From NCBI GenBank assembly GCA_049840515.1, contig JASGKW010000005.1, positions 119,467 to 183,466 on the forward strand: 64,000 nucleotides of DNA. The letters are read 5' to 3'. The notes beneath the pieces were generated by a model that was not told where the DNA came from, ran no database searches, and was given only the letters and a program-made list of their open reading frames with translations. A program made the position numbers and the translations under genes. Origin of the DNA: Muricomes sp049840515. GTDB lineage: Bacteria > Bacillota > Clostridia > Lachnospirales > Lachnospiraceae. Of the stretch, positions 28,098 to 37,057 are shown in pieces; within the stretch, counting starts at the first letter, position 1; each line of letters opens with the position of its first letter.

Positions 28098-29423
28098 ATG
28101 AAGCTGGAAATTGGTAATTTCTATGTGAAGGATATTGTATTTGGCGGGCAGCTGTCATACAGTGACGGTGTGCTCACCATCAATAAGGAAGAGGCGCTTA
28201 AATTTATTTGTGAGGATGACCGTATTACAGAGGCAGAGCTTTACATCGCAAAACCAGGGGATAAGATTCGTATGTGCCCTGTGAAAGAAGCAATTGAGCC
28301 GAGAACCCGTCTGGACGGAAGAAGTTTATTTCCGGGATACATCGGTGATTTGGCACCGGCGGGGAATGGTGTCACTTACGCTTTAAAGAACTGCAGTGTA
28401 CTGGTAGTGGGAAAACATTGGGGAGGTTTTCAGGACGGTGTAATCGACATGAGCGGGGAGGGCCAGAAATATACATACTTCGGCCAGCTAAACAACATTG
28501 TGCTGGTTGCCGATACAAATGAAAATTTTGAAAAACATGAGCAGCAGAAGAAAAATGATGCACTCAGAAGAGCGGGACATAAGCTTGCAGAGTTTATCGG
28601 TGCGTGTCTGAAAGAACTGACACCCGAAGAAACAGAAGTTTATGAATCTGAGCCGATGATTAAACGCCGGGAAGACGTTGAAAAACTGCCTTCTGTTGTT
28701 TATGTAATGCAGCCCCAGTCTCAGATGGAGGCGTCAGGCTACAACGATTTAGTGTATGGATGGGATATGAACCATATGGTGCCTACTGTTATGAATCCAA
28801 ATGAGATTTTGGACGGCGCTGTTGTGTCAGGAAGCTTTATGCCTGTTTCTTCTAAGTGGTCAACGTATGACTTCCAGAACTGTCCGAACATCAAGGCTCT
28901 TTACAGAGAGCATGGCAGGACCATTAACTTCCTTGGCGTAATTATGTCAAACTTGAATGTTGCATTGGAAGAGAAAGAAAGAGCGGCACAATTCGTAGCA
29001 CAGATTGCCAATACACTTGGCGCTGATGCTGCTGTAGTGGCGGAAGAAGGTTACGGAAACCCGGATGCAGACTTTGTGGGATGCATCGTAGCTCTGGAAG
29101 ATGCGGGAGTTAAGACGGTGGGAGTGACAAATGAGTGTACAGGAAGAGATGGACAGTCCCAGCCTCTTGTAACTTTGGATGTAAAATGCGATGCAATCGT
29201 ATCCTGCGGAAATGTTTCACAGTTGATAGAACTTCCTCCTATGGAAACCGTTCTCGGTGAATTACAGGCTTTGGCGAGAGACGGACTCTCAGGCGGCTGG
29301 GCGAGTGATGAGATTTTGGGGGCATCAGTCAGAGAAGACGGTTCTATTATTATGGAAAACAATTCAATGTTCTGCGGCGACCAGGTTTGCGGATGGTCTC
29401 CGAAAACAATGAAAGAATTCTAA
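28098..29423 (+). CDS. grdI: Reductase protein B proprotein (betaine reductase GrdI-like / GrdE family)
   Basis: 441-residue precursor of the substrate-activating part of a Stickland reductase. In this family the chain is cut before a cysteine to give two subunits, and the cysteine becomes a pyruvoyl group that binds the amine substrate. The site is visible as VTNECTGRDG with Cys347. GrdE (glycine), GrdF (sarcosine) and GrdI (betaine) are hard to separate by sequence alone; I call betaine because of the BCCT transporter downstream. AAAGGAGG precedes ATG. grdH follows after 13 bases. The TetR gene and its operators lie upstream. Confidence 0.85.
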   Translation: MKLEIGNFYVKDIVFGGQLSYSDGVLTINKEEALKFICEDDRITEAELYIAKPGDKIRMCPVKEAIEPRTRLDGRSLFPGYIGDLAPAGNGVTYALKNCSVLVVGKHWGGFQDGVIDMSGEGQKYTYFGQLNNIVLVADTNENFEKHEQQKKNDALRRAGHKLAEFIGACLKELTPEETEVYESEPMIKRREDVEKLPSVVYVMQPQSQMEASGYNDLVYGWDMNHMVPTVMNPNEILDGAVVSGSFMPVSSKWSTYDFQNCPNIKALYREHGRTINFLGVIMSNLNVALEEKERAAQFVAQIANTLGADAAVVAEEGYGNPDADFVGCIVALEDAGVKTVGVTNECTGRDGQSQPLVTLDVKCDAIVSCGNVSQLIELPPMETVLGELQALARDGLSGGWASDEILGASVREDGSIIMENNSMFCGDQVCGWSPKTMKEF

Positions 29424-29436
29424 GGGAGGAGAAATC

Positions 29437-30741
29437 ATGAAAAAAGCAATTGTATATTTAAATCAATTCTTCGGTCAGGTTGGCGGAGAAGACCAGGCGG
29501 GGATTGAGCCTCAGATTCACGAGGGGCAGATTGGTCCGGCAATGCAGTTTGACAAACTTCTGGATGCGGAGGTCACTCACACAATTATCTGCGGAGACAA
29601 CTATATGGGGTCGAACACAGAGGCAGCTATTGCTACAATCATGGGTATGCTGGAAGATAAAGAGTTTGATATTTTCCTTGCAGGACCGGCATTCCAGGCA
29701 GGGCGCTACGGGGTAGCCTGCGGTACAATTTGTAAGGCCGTAAAAGAAAAGTTTGGTGTTCCGGTTGTAACTTCTATCAACGAGGAGAATCCCGGAGCAG
29801 AGATGTTCAAAAAGGATATGTACATATTGAGAGGCGGAAACATTGCTTCCAAGATGCGCAAGGACGTAGCTGCTATGGTGGCGGTTGCCAATAAATTGTT
29901 AAATGGCGAGCCAGTAGGCAGTGCGGAGGAAGAAGGATACTTCCCGAGAGGAATCCGCCGCCAGGTGTGGCGCGCGGATGCAAAGCCGGCTTCTGAGCGC
30001 ATGATTGATATGCTGCTTAAGAAAGTAAGCGGGGAGCCTTTTGAGACAGAGCTTCCGATTCCGAAGATGGACAGAGTTCCAATTGCTGCTCCGGTAAAAG
30101 ATTTGAAGACAGCAAAAATCGCTCTGCTGACCACAGGCGGTATTGTACCTGTAGACAATCCGGACCGTATTCAGTCCGCATCAGCCACGCGCTGGGGCAG
30201 ATATGACATCTCTAAGATGGATGCATTGAAAGCAGGGGAATTTAAGACAATCCATGCAGGGTTTGACCCTGCAGCAGCCGACGCAGACCCCAATGTTATC
30301 ACTCCCATAGATGCACTGAAAGTGCTGGAAAAGGAGGAAATTTTCGGAAGCCTGCACCCATATTTCTATTCCACAGTTGGAACAGGAACAACCCAGGCAG
30401 AGGCACAGAGAATGGCTCAGGAGATGATTCCATTTTTGAGGGAAGACCATGTAGACGCTTGTATTATGGTTGCCACATGAGGCACCTGTACTCGTTGCGG
30501 TGCAACGATGGTGAAAGAAATTGAGAAGGCTGGTTTCCCAATTGTACTGATGTGTAATCTCATCCCTGTGGCAAAAACAGTTGGTGCCAACAGAATCGTT
30601 CCAACAATCTCTATCCCTTATCCTCTGGGTGATCCCGGAACTACCAAAGAAGAGCAGTGGAAACTGCGCTATCACAGGACAAAAGTGGCTTTGGAAAGTC
30701 TAACAACTGATATTCAGGAACAGACCGTATTCCGTGTTTAA
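29437..30741 (+). CDS. grdH: Selenoprotein subunit of reductase protein B (GrdH/GrdB family)
   Basis: 434 residues with an in-frame UGA at 30478-30480 read as selenocysteine 348, in the context VAT-Sec-GTCTRCGATMVKEIE, the conserved GrdB/GrdH active site. Sec348 attacks the substrate bound to the pyruvoyl subunit and passes a carboxymethyl group to GrdA. A hairpin 12 bases after the UGA is a good bacterial SECIS. Automatic callers would split this gene at 30480. The C-terminal part PTISIPYPLGDPGTTKEEQ is intact, which supports read-through rather than a stop. GGGAGGAG precedes ATG. Assignment to betaine rather than glycine is inferred from context. Confidence 0.9.
30478..30507 (+). promoter_or_regulatory. 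Selenocysteine UGA and SECIS hairpin of grdH
   Basis: After the UGA (30478-30480) come 12 bases and then the perfect hairpin CGTTGC-GGT-GCAACG (30493-30507). The GGU at the apex matches the loop feature SelB recognises in bacterial SECIS elements, and the spacing is right. Confidence 0.72.
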
Positions 30742-30770
30742 TCCGGCAGATGAGAGAAGGGGGCAAAAAG

Positions 30771-32267
30771 ATGGATAAAAAGAAACCAGATAATTTTGTA
30801 TTTTATGTGTCATTAGTACTTACAGGGATTGTGGCTATCTGGGCGGTAGCCGGTAATGCAAGTTTTTCTAAGGTATCTGATATTGTTTTTGCTTTTTTAA
30901 CAAAGGATTTTGGATGGTTATATCTTCTGGCAATGACGTTTTTTGTAATATTTGCCATAGGAATTGCACTGAGTAAATATGGAAAAGTCCGGCTTGGCCC
31001 GGATGATTCCAGACCGGAATATAAGACAACATCCTGGTTTGCAATGCTCTTTGGGGCAGGCATGGGAGTAGGGCTGGTATTCTGGGGAGTGGCAGAACCC
31101 ATTTCTCATTATATCGGGCCAAAGGCAGGTATTGACCCGGCGTCCCCGGAGGCAGCCGATTTTGCTATGAGGGCTTCCTTTATGCACTGGGGAATCCACC
31201 CCTGGGCGGGCTATGCAATCATTGGTCTTGCCTTAGGATATTTCCAGTTCAGAAAAAATAAGCCAGGTCTGATAAGCGTTCTCTTTGAGCCGCTGATTGG
31301 TGAAAAGGGTGTGAAAGGCCCAATTGGAAAGATTGTAGATGTGCTTGCGGTGTTTGCCACGGTGGCAGGTATTGTAACCTCCCTTGGTCTGGGAGTACTT
31401 CAGATTAACAGCGGCTTCAATTATTTGTTTGGTATTCCCACAACACTAGTTATTCAGATTATCATTATTGCTGTCATTTCAGTTATCTATATCTGGTCTG
31501 CAGTATCTGGCATTGAGAAGGGCATTAAGCTTATATCAGATGCCAACCTTTACATAGCATTTATATTGATGATTGCCGTAGTTCTGGTAGGACCGAGACT
31601 GGAGATAGTGAACAACTTTATTAACGGTATGGGACAGTATCTGGGAAATTTTGCTCAGGACAGTCTGGGAATCAGCTCATATGGGGATAACTCATGGGTT
31701 GAGGCGTGGAGAATCTTCTATTGGGCATGGTGGATTGCCTGGGCTCCATTCGTTGGAATTTTTATTGCACGAATTTCAAGAGGAAGAACAATCAGGGAAT
31801 TTGTTATGGGTGTTGTAATCGCACCCAGCCTTGGCTCTATCGTATGGTTTGCGATTTTCGGTTCTCTCGGACTTCACCTTGCAGATAACGGGGAATTGTC
31901 CATAGAGACATTGAAACAAGTGGCGGCAGTGCCGGAGACAGGTCTGTTTGTTGTCATGCAGAAATACCCGCTGGGTGTGGCATTATCCGTAATTGCACTG
32001 GTATTGTTGTGTACATTCTTCATTACCTCGGCAAACTCAGGTACGTTCGTATTGTCAATGCTGACGTCAGAGGGCAATTTGAATCCGGGGAATGGCAAGA
32101 AAATATTGTGGGGAGTTATCCAGTCTATAACAGCAGTCGGCCTGCTGATTGCGGGAGGATTGAAACCACTTCAGACAATATCCATTGTAGCGGCCTTTCC
32201 ATTTATATTTATTATGATATTTGCTTGCGTCTCGCTTGTGAAAGTGCTGAAGACTGAAAAGCTATAG
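30771..32267 (+). CDS. BCCT-family betaine/carnitine/choline transporter
   Basis: 498-residue membrane carrier with about 12 hydrophobic segments. BCCT signatures include GAGMGVGLVFWGVAEPISHY in segment 3, MHWGIHPWAGYAIIG, and the tryptophan-rich substrate segment WWIAWAPFVGIFIARISRGRT. The glycine-rich segment GMGVG resembles Na+-coupled betaine carriers such as BetP rather than exchangers. The ATG at 30771 has AGAAGGGGG upstream; the frame reaches 30750. It sits between grdH and trxB, and so should import the reductase substrate, most likely glycine betaine. Confidence 0.92.
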   Translation: MDKKKPDNFVFYVSLVLTGIVAIWAVAGNASFSKVSDIVFAFLTKDFGWLYLLAMTFFVIFAIGIALSKYGKVRLGPDDSRPEYKTTSWFAMLFGAGMGVGLVFWGVAEPISHYIGPKAGIDPASPEAADFAMRASFMHWGIHPWAGYAIIGLALGYFQFRKNKPGLISVLFEPLIGEKGVKGPIGKIVDVLAVFATVAGIVTSLGLGVLQINSGFNYLFGIPTTLVIQIIIIAVISVIYIWSAVSGIEKGIKLISDANLYIAFILMIAVVLVGPRLEIVNNFINGMGQYLGNFAQDSLGISSYGDNSWVEAWRIFYWAWWIAWAPFVGIFIARISRGRTIREFVMGVVIAPSLGSIVWFAIFGSLGLHLADNGELSIETLKQVAAVPETGLFVVMQKYPLGVALSVIALVLLCTFFITSANSGTFVLSMLTSEGNLNPGNGKKILWGVIQSITAVGLLIAGGLKPLQTISIVAAFPFIFIMIFACVSLVKVLKTEKL

Positions 32268-32287
32268 AAAGGTTAAGAGGGATAAGG

Positions 32288-33229
32288 ATGAGTAAGATTT
32301 ATGATGTAGCGATATTGGGAGGGGGTCCGGCAGGGTTATCTGCCGGGCTGTACGCAGGCAGAAGCCGTCTTTCCACCCTGATTATAGAAAAGGGCCAGGA
32401 CGGCGGACAGATAGCCATTACAGACGAGATTGAGAACTATCCAGGCCAGGTGCTGGAAGGCGAGTCCGGCCCGTCCCTGACAGCAAGAATGACAGCGCAG
32501 TCGGAAAAGTTTGGAGTAGAGCGGGTATCAGACACAATCAAGGATGTTTCACTGGATGGCGAAATCAAGGTTTTGAAAGGTGAGGGTGGAGAATATCAGG
32601 CGAAGAACGTGATTATCGCAACAGGTGCCCACCCAAGACCGATCGGATGCAAAGGTGAGAAGGAGTACATGGGAAAAGGTGTTTCCTACTGTGCAACCTG
32701 CGACGCAAACTTCTTTGAAGACCTGGAGGTTTATGTGGTGGGCGGCGGGGATTCCGCGGTGGAAGAAGCCATGTATCTCACAAAGTTTGCCAGAAAGGTA
32801 ACGCTGATTCACAGGCGGGATGAGCTGCGCGCTGCAAAATCCATACAGGAGAAAGCATTTGCAAACCCCAAGATGAACTTTATGTGGGACAGTGTTGTGG
32901 AAGAGCTTTACGGGAATGAGATTTTGGAAGGCATGATTGTAAAAAATGTAAAGACCGGGGAGACAACCACAATAGAGGCTGACCCGGAGGACGGAATATT
33001 TGGACTTTTTGGATTTATCGGGACGGTACCTAACACGACCATCTTCGACGACATCATCGACATGGACAGAGGGTACATTAAGACTGACGAGGATATGCAT
33101 ACCAATATTCCGGGAGTTTATGCGGCAGGTGATGTAAGAGTCAAGAGCCTGAGACAGGTGGTCACAGCAGCGGCGGACGGAGCCATCGCGGCAGTACAGG
33201 TAGAGAGAAGTCTGTCTGATTATTTCTAG
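32288..33229 (+). CDS. trxB: Thioredoxin reductase
   Basis: 313-residue FAD/NADPH flavoenzyme. It has FAD-binding GGGPAGLSAGLYAGR, redox motif CATC (Cys135, Cys138), NADPH-binding VVGGGDSAVEEAMYLT and C-terminal GVYAAGDVR. It reduces the thioredoxin encoded next, and in Grd operons this pair carries electrons from NADPH to GrdA. It follows the BCCT gene by 20 bases. A second, housekeeping copy elsewhere in the genome is likely but is not in the window. Confidence 0.95.
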   Translation: MSKIYDVAILGGGPAGLSAGLYAGRSRLSTLIIEKGQDGGQIAITDEIENYPGQVLEGESGPSLTARMTAQSEKFGVERVSDTIKDVSLDGEIKVLKGEGGEYQAKNVIIATGAHPRPIGCKGEKEYMGKGVSYCATCDANFFEDLEVYVVGGGDSAVEEAMYLTKFARKVTLIHRRDELRAAKSIQEKAFANPKMNFMWDSVVEELYGNEILEGMIVKNVKTGETTTIEADPEDGIFGLFGFIGTVPNTTIFDDIIDMDRGYIKTDEDMHTNIPGVYAAGDVRVKSLRQVVTAAADGAIAAVQVERSLSDYF

Positions 33230-33291
33230 AAATGTAAGTGAAATAAAGATTTTAAGAGTTGAAAAAGATAAAGAAAAGGAGGATATAACAA

Positions 33292-33618
33292 ATGACAGAG
33301 CTGGATAAGACAAACTTTGAGCAGGAAGTATTACAGGAAACAGGCTATGTATTTGTAGATTTCTACGGTGACGGATGCGTTCCATGCCAGGCATTGATGC
33401 CCAAAGTACACGAATTTGCGGAAACCTATGGTGACAAGATGAAATTTACCGCATTGAACACCACAAAAGCCCGCCGCCTTGCAATTTCACAGAAAATACT
33501 GGGACTCCCGGTGATGGCTGTTTATAAAGGCGGGGAAAAAATCGACGAGGTAGTGAAAGAAGACGCTACCCCTGAGAGCATTGAAGCGATGATACGGAAG
33601 TACGTTTCCTTATCATAA
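33292..33618 (+). CDS. trxA: Thioredoxin, Grd-associated variant
   Basis: 108 residues, thioredoxin fold with the active site GCVPC (Cys29, Cys32) instead of the usual WCGPC. The same GCVPC variant is known for thioredoxin that serves glycine reductase in amino-acid fermenters. The preceding Trp is replaced by Gly, and the conserved cis-Pro appears in LGLPVMAVY. AAAGGAGG precedes ATG. It lies between trxB and grdA. The expected job is to reduce the selenenylsulfide of GrdA after each turnover. Confidence 0.93.
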   Translation: MTELDKTNFEQEVLQETGYVFVDFYGDGCVPCQALMPKVHEFAETYGDKMKFTALNTTKARRLAISQKILGLPVMAVYKGGEKIDEVVKEDATPESIEAMIRKYVSLS

Positions 33619-33697
33619 AGTCAACAAGGACTCATGTTTAAGTGTGGTGGAAAATCTGTATTTTTCACCCTTTCATGTGAGAAAGGAGAAAGGAATT

Positions 33698-34168
33698 ATG
33701 GCTATTCTGGAAGGAAAGAAAGCAATCATCATCGGTGACCGTGATGGTATTCCGGGACCGGCAATTGCTGAATGTGTAAAGACAGCCGGTGCTGAGATTG
33801 TATTTTCATCTACCGAATGCTTCGTGTGAACAAGCGCAGGAGCAATGGATCTTGAAAATCAGAAGAGGGTAAAAGAATTTGCGGAGGAATATGGTGCAGA
33901 GAATTTAGTAGTTGTACTTGGCGCCGCAGAGGGTGAAGCTGCAGGACTTGCGGCTGAAACCGTAACAGCAGGAGACCCTACTTTTGCAGGTCCGTTGACA
34001 GGAGTCCAGCTTGGGCTTCAAGTATATCACGTGTGTGAGCCTGAAATGAAAGAAGAATTTGACGAAGCAGTTTATGACGAACAAGTAAGTATGATGGAAA
34101 TGGTACTTGACCTGGATGATATTGTTCAGGAAATGTCGTCCGTCAGAGATGAGTATTGTAAATTCTAA
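33698..34168 (+). CDS. grdA: Selenoprotein A of glycine/sarcosine/betaine reductase
   Basis: 156-residue carrier selenoprotein. The in-frame UGA at 33827-33829 is Sec44 in STECFV-Sec-TSAGAMDLENQ, the conserved GrdA active site with its neighbouring Cys41. Sec44 takes the carboxymethyl group from protein B and gives a thioester-level intermediate to protein C. The gene is split by automatic calling into 33698-33829 and 33845-34168. The ATG at 33698 follows AAGGAGAAAGG. The rest (LGAAEGEAAGLAAETVTAGD, GPLTGVQLGL) is typical. A terminator-like hairpin follows before grdC. Confidence 0.95.
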
Positions 34169-34181
34169 GTAACAAGTAAAG

Positions 34182-34226
34182 AAAGGGCAGGTCCTGTGCA
34201 GCCCATAAGGGCCTGTCCTTTTTATT
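34182..34226 (+). terminator. Internal terminator/attenuator between grdA and grdC
   Basis: A 13-bp stem AAAGGGCAGGTCC / GGGCCTGTCCTTT with two G-U pairs, followed by a short T run. It divides the operon, so grdCD need read-through or another promoter. Confidence 0.8.
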
Positions 34227-34286
34227 CTATCGCAGGGAAGTATGCCCTGTGGCAGAATAAACACGACACAGAAAGGTGGATACCCA

Positions 34287-35825
34287 ATGAATAGTGTAAT
34301 CAAAGGAGCAAGCTATGTGTTAGTACATACTCCAAGTATGATTTTATATAATGGAACAACTCAGACAACAGAGAAGATTGTGAATCCTGAGTCCGAATAT
34401 CTCAAGGCAATACCTGAAAATCTGCGTTCTTACGAGGAGGCGGCTGCCTACTGGCCAAATCAGACTTATATCGGCAATGCGCACCCGGATGAACTGGCTC
34501 AGGTGGAATTCCCGTGGTATGACAAGAAAAAAGAGAACAGCAGCCGTTATGGAAAATATGGCGAGATTATGCCGGAGGAAGAGTTTTTGATTTTGGTTCA
34601 GGCCTGTGATGTTTTTGAGGTAGTAAGGCTGGAAAAGGGATTTGTAAGCAGATACAGAAATGCCTTTGCAGAAAATCCTGTTATATCGGATGATATTGCA
34701 GAAAGGATTCACGAAGGTGTTGGACAGGAAGAAATTGAGCGTTTTGTAAATGAGGAACATGCAGAGGGCTTATATTTTGAGGGGAAACTGGTTGGATGTG
34801 TAAAGAAAGCACATGACATTGACACAAACCTGTCTGCACATATCATGCATGAAAACCTGATGAGCAAGGCATCCAGCGTACTTGCGCTGCTCTACGCAGT
34901 CCGCAATGCGGGAATTGAAAAATCTGAGGTGGAGTATGTGATTGACTGCGCGGAAGAGGCCTGCGGTGATATGAACCAGAGGGGCGGCGGAAACTTTGCA
35001 AAGGCAGCGGCGGAGATTGCAGGGTTTGTGAAAGCTTCAGGTTCTGACACAAGGGGATTCTGTGCGGCTCCGGTTCACGCAATGATTGAGGCGGCGGCGC
35101 TGGTGAAAGCAGGGGCTTATAAGACAGTGGTTGTCACATCCGGAGGATGCACCGCCAAACTGGGAATGAATGGAAAAGACCACATTAAGAAGGGGCTTCC
35201 CGTTTTGGAGGACTGTCTGGGCGGTTTTGCAGTTGTAATTACTGAGAATGACGGGGTAAATCCTGAAATTGATTTGAGCATGCTGGGACGACACGCGGTA
35301 GGAACAGGCTCCGCCCCCCAGGCTGTCATGGAAAGTCTTGTGGCTCAGCCCCTTGACAGAGCCGGGCTTAAAATTACAGACATTGATAAATATTCTCCTG
35401 AAATGCAGAACCCAGACATAACCAAACCAGCGGGAGCAGGGGATGTACCTCTCTCCAACTATAAGATGATTGCGGCATTTGCGGTGAAGAGAGGTGAGCT
35501 TGACAAAAAAGAACTTGCGGCATTCACCACAGAGCATGGACTCATGGGCTGGGCGCCCACACAGGGTCACATTCCCTCCGGCGTGCCCTACATTGGTTTT
35601 GCCTGTGAAGATATCAAAGAAAGTAAGATTAGAAATGCCATGATTATTGGAAAGGGAAGTCTCTTCCTGGGTCGTATGACAAACCTGTTTGACGGTGTAT
35701 CTTTTGTCATTCATGGAAACACAGCGGCGGAGGAAAAAGCTTCCGCAGGAGTGTCAGAGGAGGAAGTAAAGACACTTATCGCTAAGACAATGAGAGATTT
35801 TGCTGCTGCTCTGCTGGCAGAGTAA
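34287..35825 (+). CDS. grdC: Reductase protein C, beta subunit
   Basis: 512 residues. With GrdD it forms protein C, which converts the carboxymethyl-selenoether on GrdA to acetyl phosphate. The family resembles ketoacyl-ACP synthase III; SEVEYVIDCAEEACGDMNQRGGGNFAKAAAE in segments and SGGCTAKLGMNGKDH are typical. The start ATG 34287 opens MNSVIKGASYVLVHTPSMI, conserved in GrdC, with AAAGGTGG upstream; the open frame extends to 34242. grdD starts 11 bases after its stop codon. Confidence 0.93.
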   Translation: MNSVIKGASYVLVHTPSMILYNGTTQTTEKIVNPESEYLKAIPENLRSYEEAAAYWPNQTYIGNAHPDELAQVEFPWYDKKKENSSRYGKYGEIMPEEEFLILVQACDVFEVVRLEKGFVSRYRNAFAENPVISDDIAERIHEGVGQEEIERFVNEEHAEGLYFEGKLVGCVKKAHDIDTNLSAHIMHENLMSKASSVLALLYAVRNAGIEKSEVEYVIDCAEEACGDMNQRGGGNFAKAAAEIAGFVKASGSDTRGFCAAPVHAMIEAAALVKAGAYKTVVVTSGGCTAKLGMNGKDHIKKGLPVLEDCLGGFAVVITENDGVNPEIDLSMLGRHAVGTGSAPQAVMESLVAQPLDRAGLKITDIDKYSPEMQNPDITKPAGAGDVPLSNYKMIAAFAVKRGELDKKELAAFTTEHGLMGWAPTQGHIPSGVPYIGFACEDIKESKIRNAMIIGKGSLFLGRMTNLFDGVSFVIHGNTAAEEKASAGVSEEEVKTLIAKTMRDFAAALLAE

Positions 35826-35835
35826 GGAGTGTGCT

Positions 35836-36990
35836 ATGGCAAATAATATGGAAAAAATGATTGCTGCTGCATTTGAAGAAATAGCAGTGGGCCTGGAGAC
35901 AGGCAGTTTTGGGAAAAGACCGAAAATCGCACTTACAGGCATTGGCAGTGAACATGGCGAGGAGGCTGTGATGGAAGCGGCAATTGCGGCATCCAGAGAA
36001 GGTGTTGATGTGTATTATATCGGCACACTGGAAGCGGAAGGTGTTAATACAGTAAAAGTATCCGATGCAAAAGAGTGTCACAGTAAGATGGAAGAACTTC
36101 TAAGAAGCGGGCAAGCAGACGGGGTTGTTACCATGCACTATCCATTCCCCATAGGGGTGGCTACTGTGGGGCGGGCGGTGACTCCTGCAAAGGGCAAAGA
36201 AATGTATGTGGCGACCACCACAGGAACTTCCAGTGCAGATAACGTGGAGGCAATGATTAAGAATGCTGTTTATGGAATCATCGCGGCGAAGGTCTGCGGG
36301 AATGCAAATCCTACCGTGGGAATTTTAAATGTGGATGGCGCGCGCCAGACAGAAATTGCCCTGAAAAAGCTGAAAGAGAACGGATATGATATTTCCTTTG
36401 CGGAGTCCGCAAGGGAGGACGGCGGCTGTGTTATGAGGGGAAATGATATCCTCCAGGGGACACCGGATATCATGGTGTGTGATTCTCTCACCGGAAATCT
36501 TCTGATGAAAATGCTGTCCTCCTACACAACAGGCGGAAACTATGAGGCGTCAGGCTGCGGCTATGGACCGGGAATCGGAGAAGGCTGTGAGCAGTTGGTT
36601 ATGATTGTATCAAGGGCATCCGGCGCTCCGGTTATCGCGGGCGCTGTCCGCTATGCGGCGCAGTTGGTAAAGGGGAAAGTATTTGATGTAGCCGCGAAAG
36701 AATTTGAGGCCGCAAATAAAGCCGGACTGAAAGAACTTCTGGAGGAGAGAAAAACAGCGGAAAAAGGCTCCCCGGAGAAGAAAGCGGCCGCCGCACCGCC
36801 AAAAGAAGTTGTCACAGCGCAGATTTCCGGCATTGAGATTATGGATTTGGAGGACGGCGTAAAAGCATTGTGGGCGGCAGGCATCTATGCGGAGAGCGGA
36901 ATGGGATGCACGGGACCGATTATTCTTGTTTCCGAGGCAAACTGTGATAAGGCGAAGGAAAGTCTGAAAAAAGCCGGATATATTCAATAA
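35836..36990 (+). CDS. grdD: Reductase protein C, alpha subunit
   Basis: 384 residues, related to the phosphate acyltransferase PlsX. It forms acetyl phosphate from an acetyl group carried on a cysteine. The conserved C-terminal Cys358 in SGMGCTGPII matches the known acetyl-carrying residue near position 359 of GrdD. It also has TTTGTSSADNVEAM and GYGPGIGEGCEQLVM. AAGGAGTG precedes ATG 35836. It is the last grd gene in this operon; no selenocysteine-machinery genes (selA, selB, selD) are in the window. Confidence 0.93.
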   Translation: MANNMEKMIAAAFEEIAVGLETGSFGKRPKIALTGIGSEHGEEAVMEAAIAASREGVDVYYIGTLEAEGVNTVKVSDAKECHSKMEELLRSGQADGVVTMHYPFPIGVATVGRAVTPAKGKEMYVATTTGTSSADNVEAMIKNAVYGIIAAKVCGNANPTVGILNVDGARQTEIALKKLKENGYDISFAESAREDGGCVMRGNDILQGTPDIMVCDSLTGNLLMKMLSSYTTGGNYEASGCGYGPGIGEGCEQLVMIVSRASGAPVIAGAVRYAAQLVKGKVFDVAAKEFEAANKAGLKELLEERKTAEKGSPEKKAAAAPPKEVVTAQISGIEIMDLEDGVKALWAAGIYAESGMGCTGPIILVSEANCDKAKESLKKAGYIQ

Positions 36991-37057
36991 AGCATACTGT
37001 TTGAGCGGTTCAGGTTTAATCAGGTATAAATGTGAAAATGTAAGGAGGGAAAGTCAG

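Noticed and set aside
33827..33862. SECIS hairpin after the grdA UGA
   Set aside because: Only a 4-bp CAAG/CUUG pairing with a long loop is visible; the Sec codon is certain from the protein, but I do not claim the hairpin.
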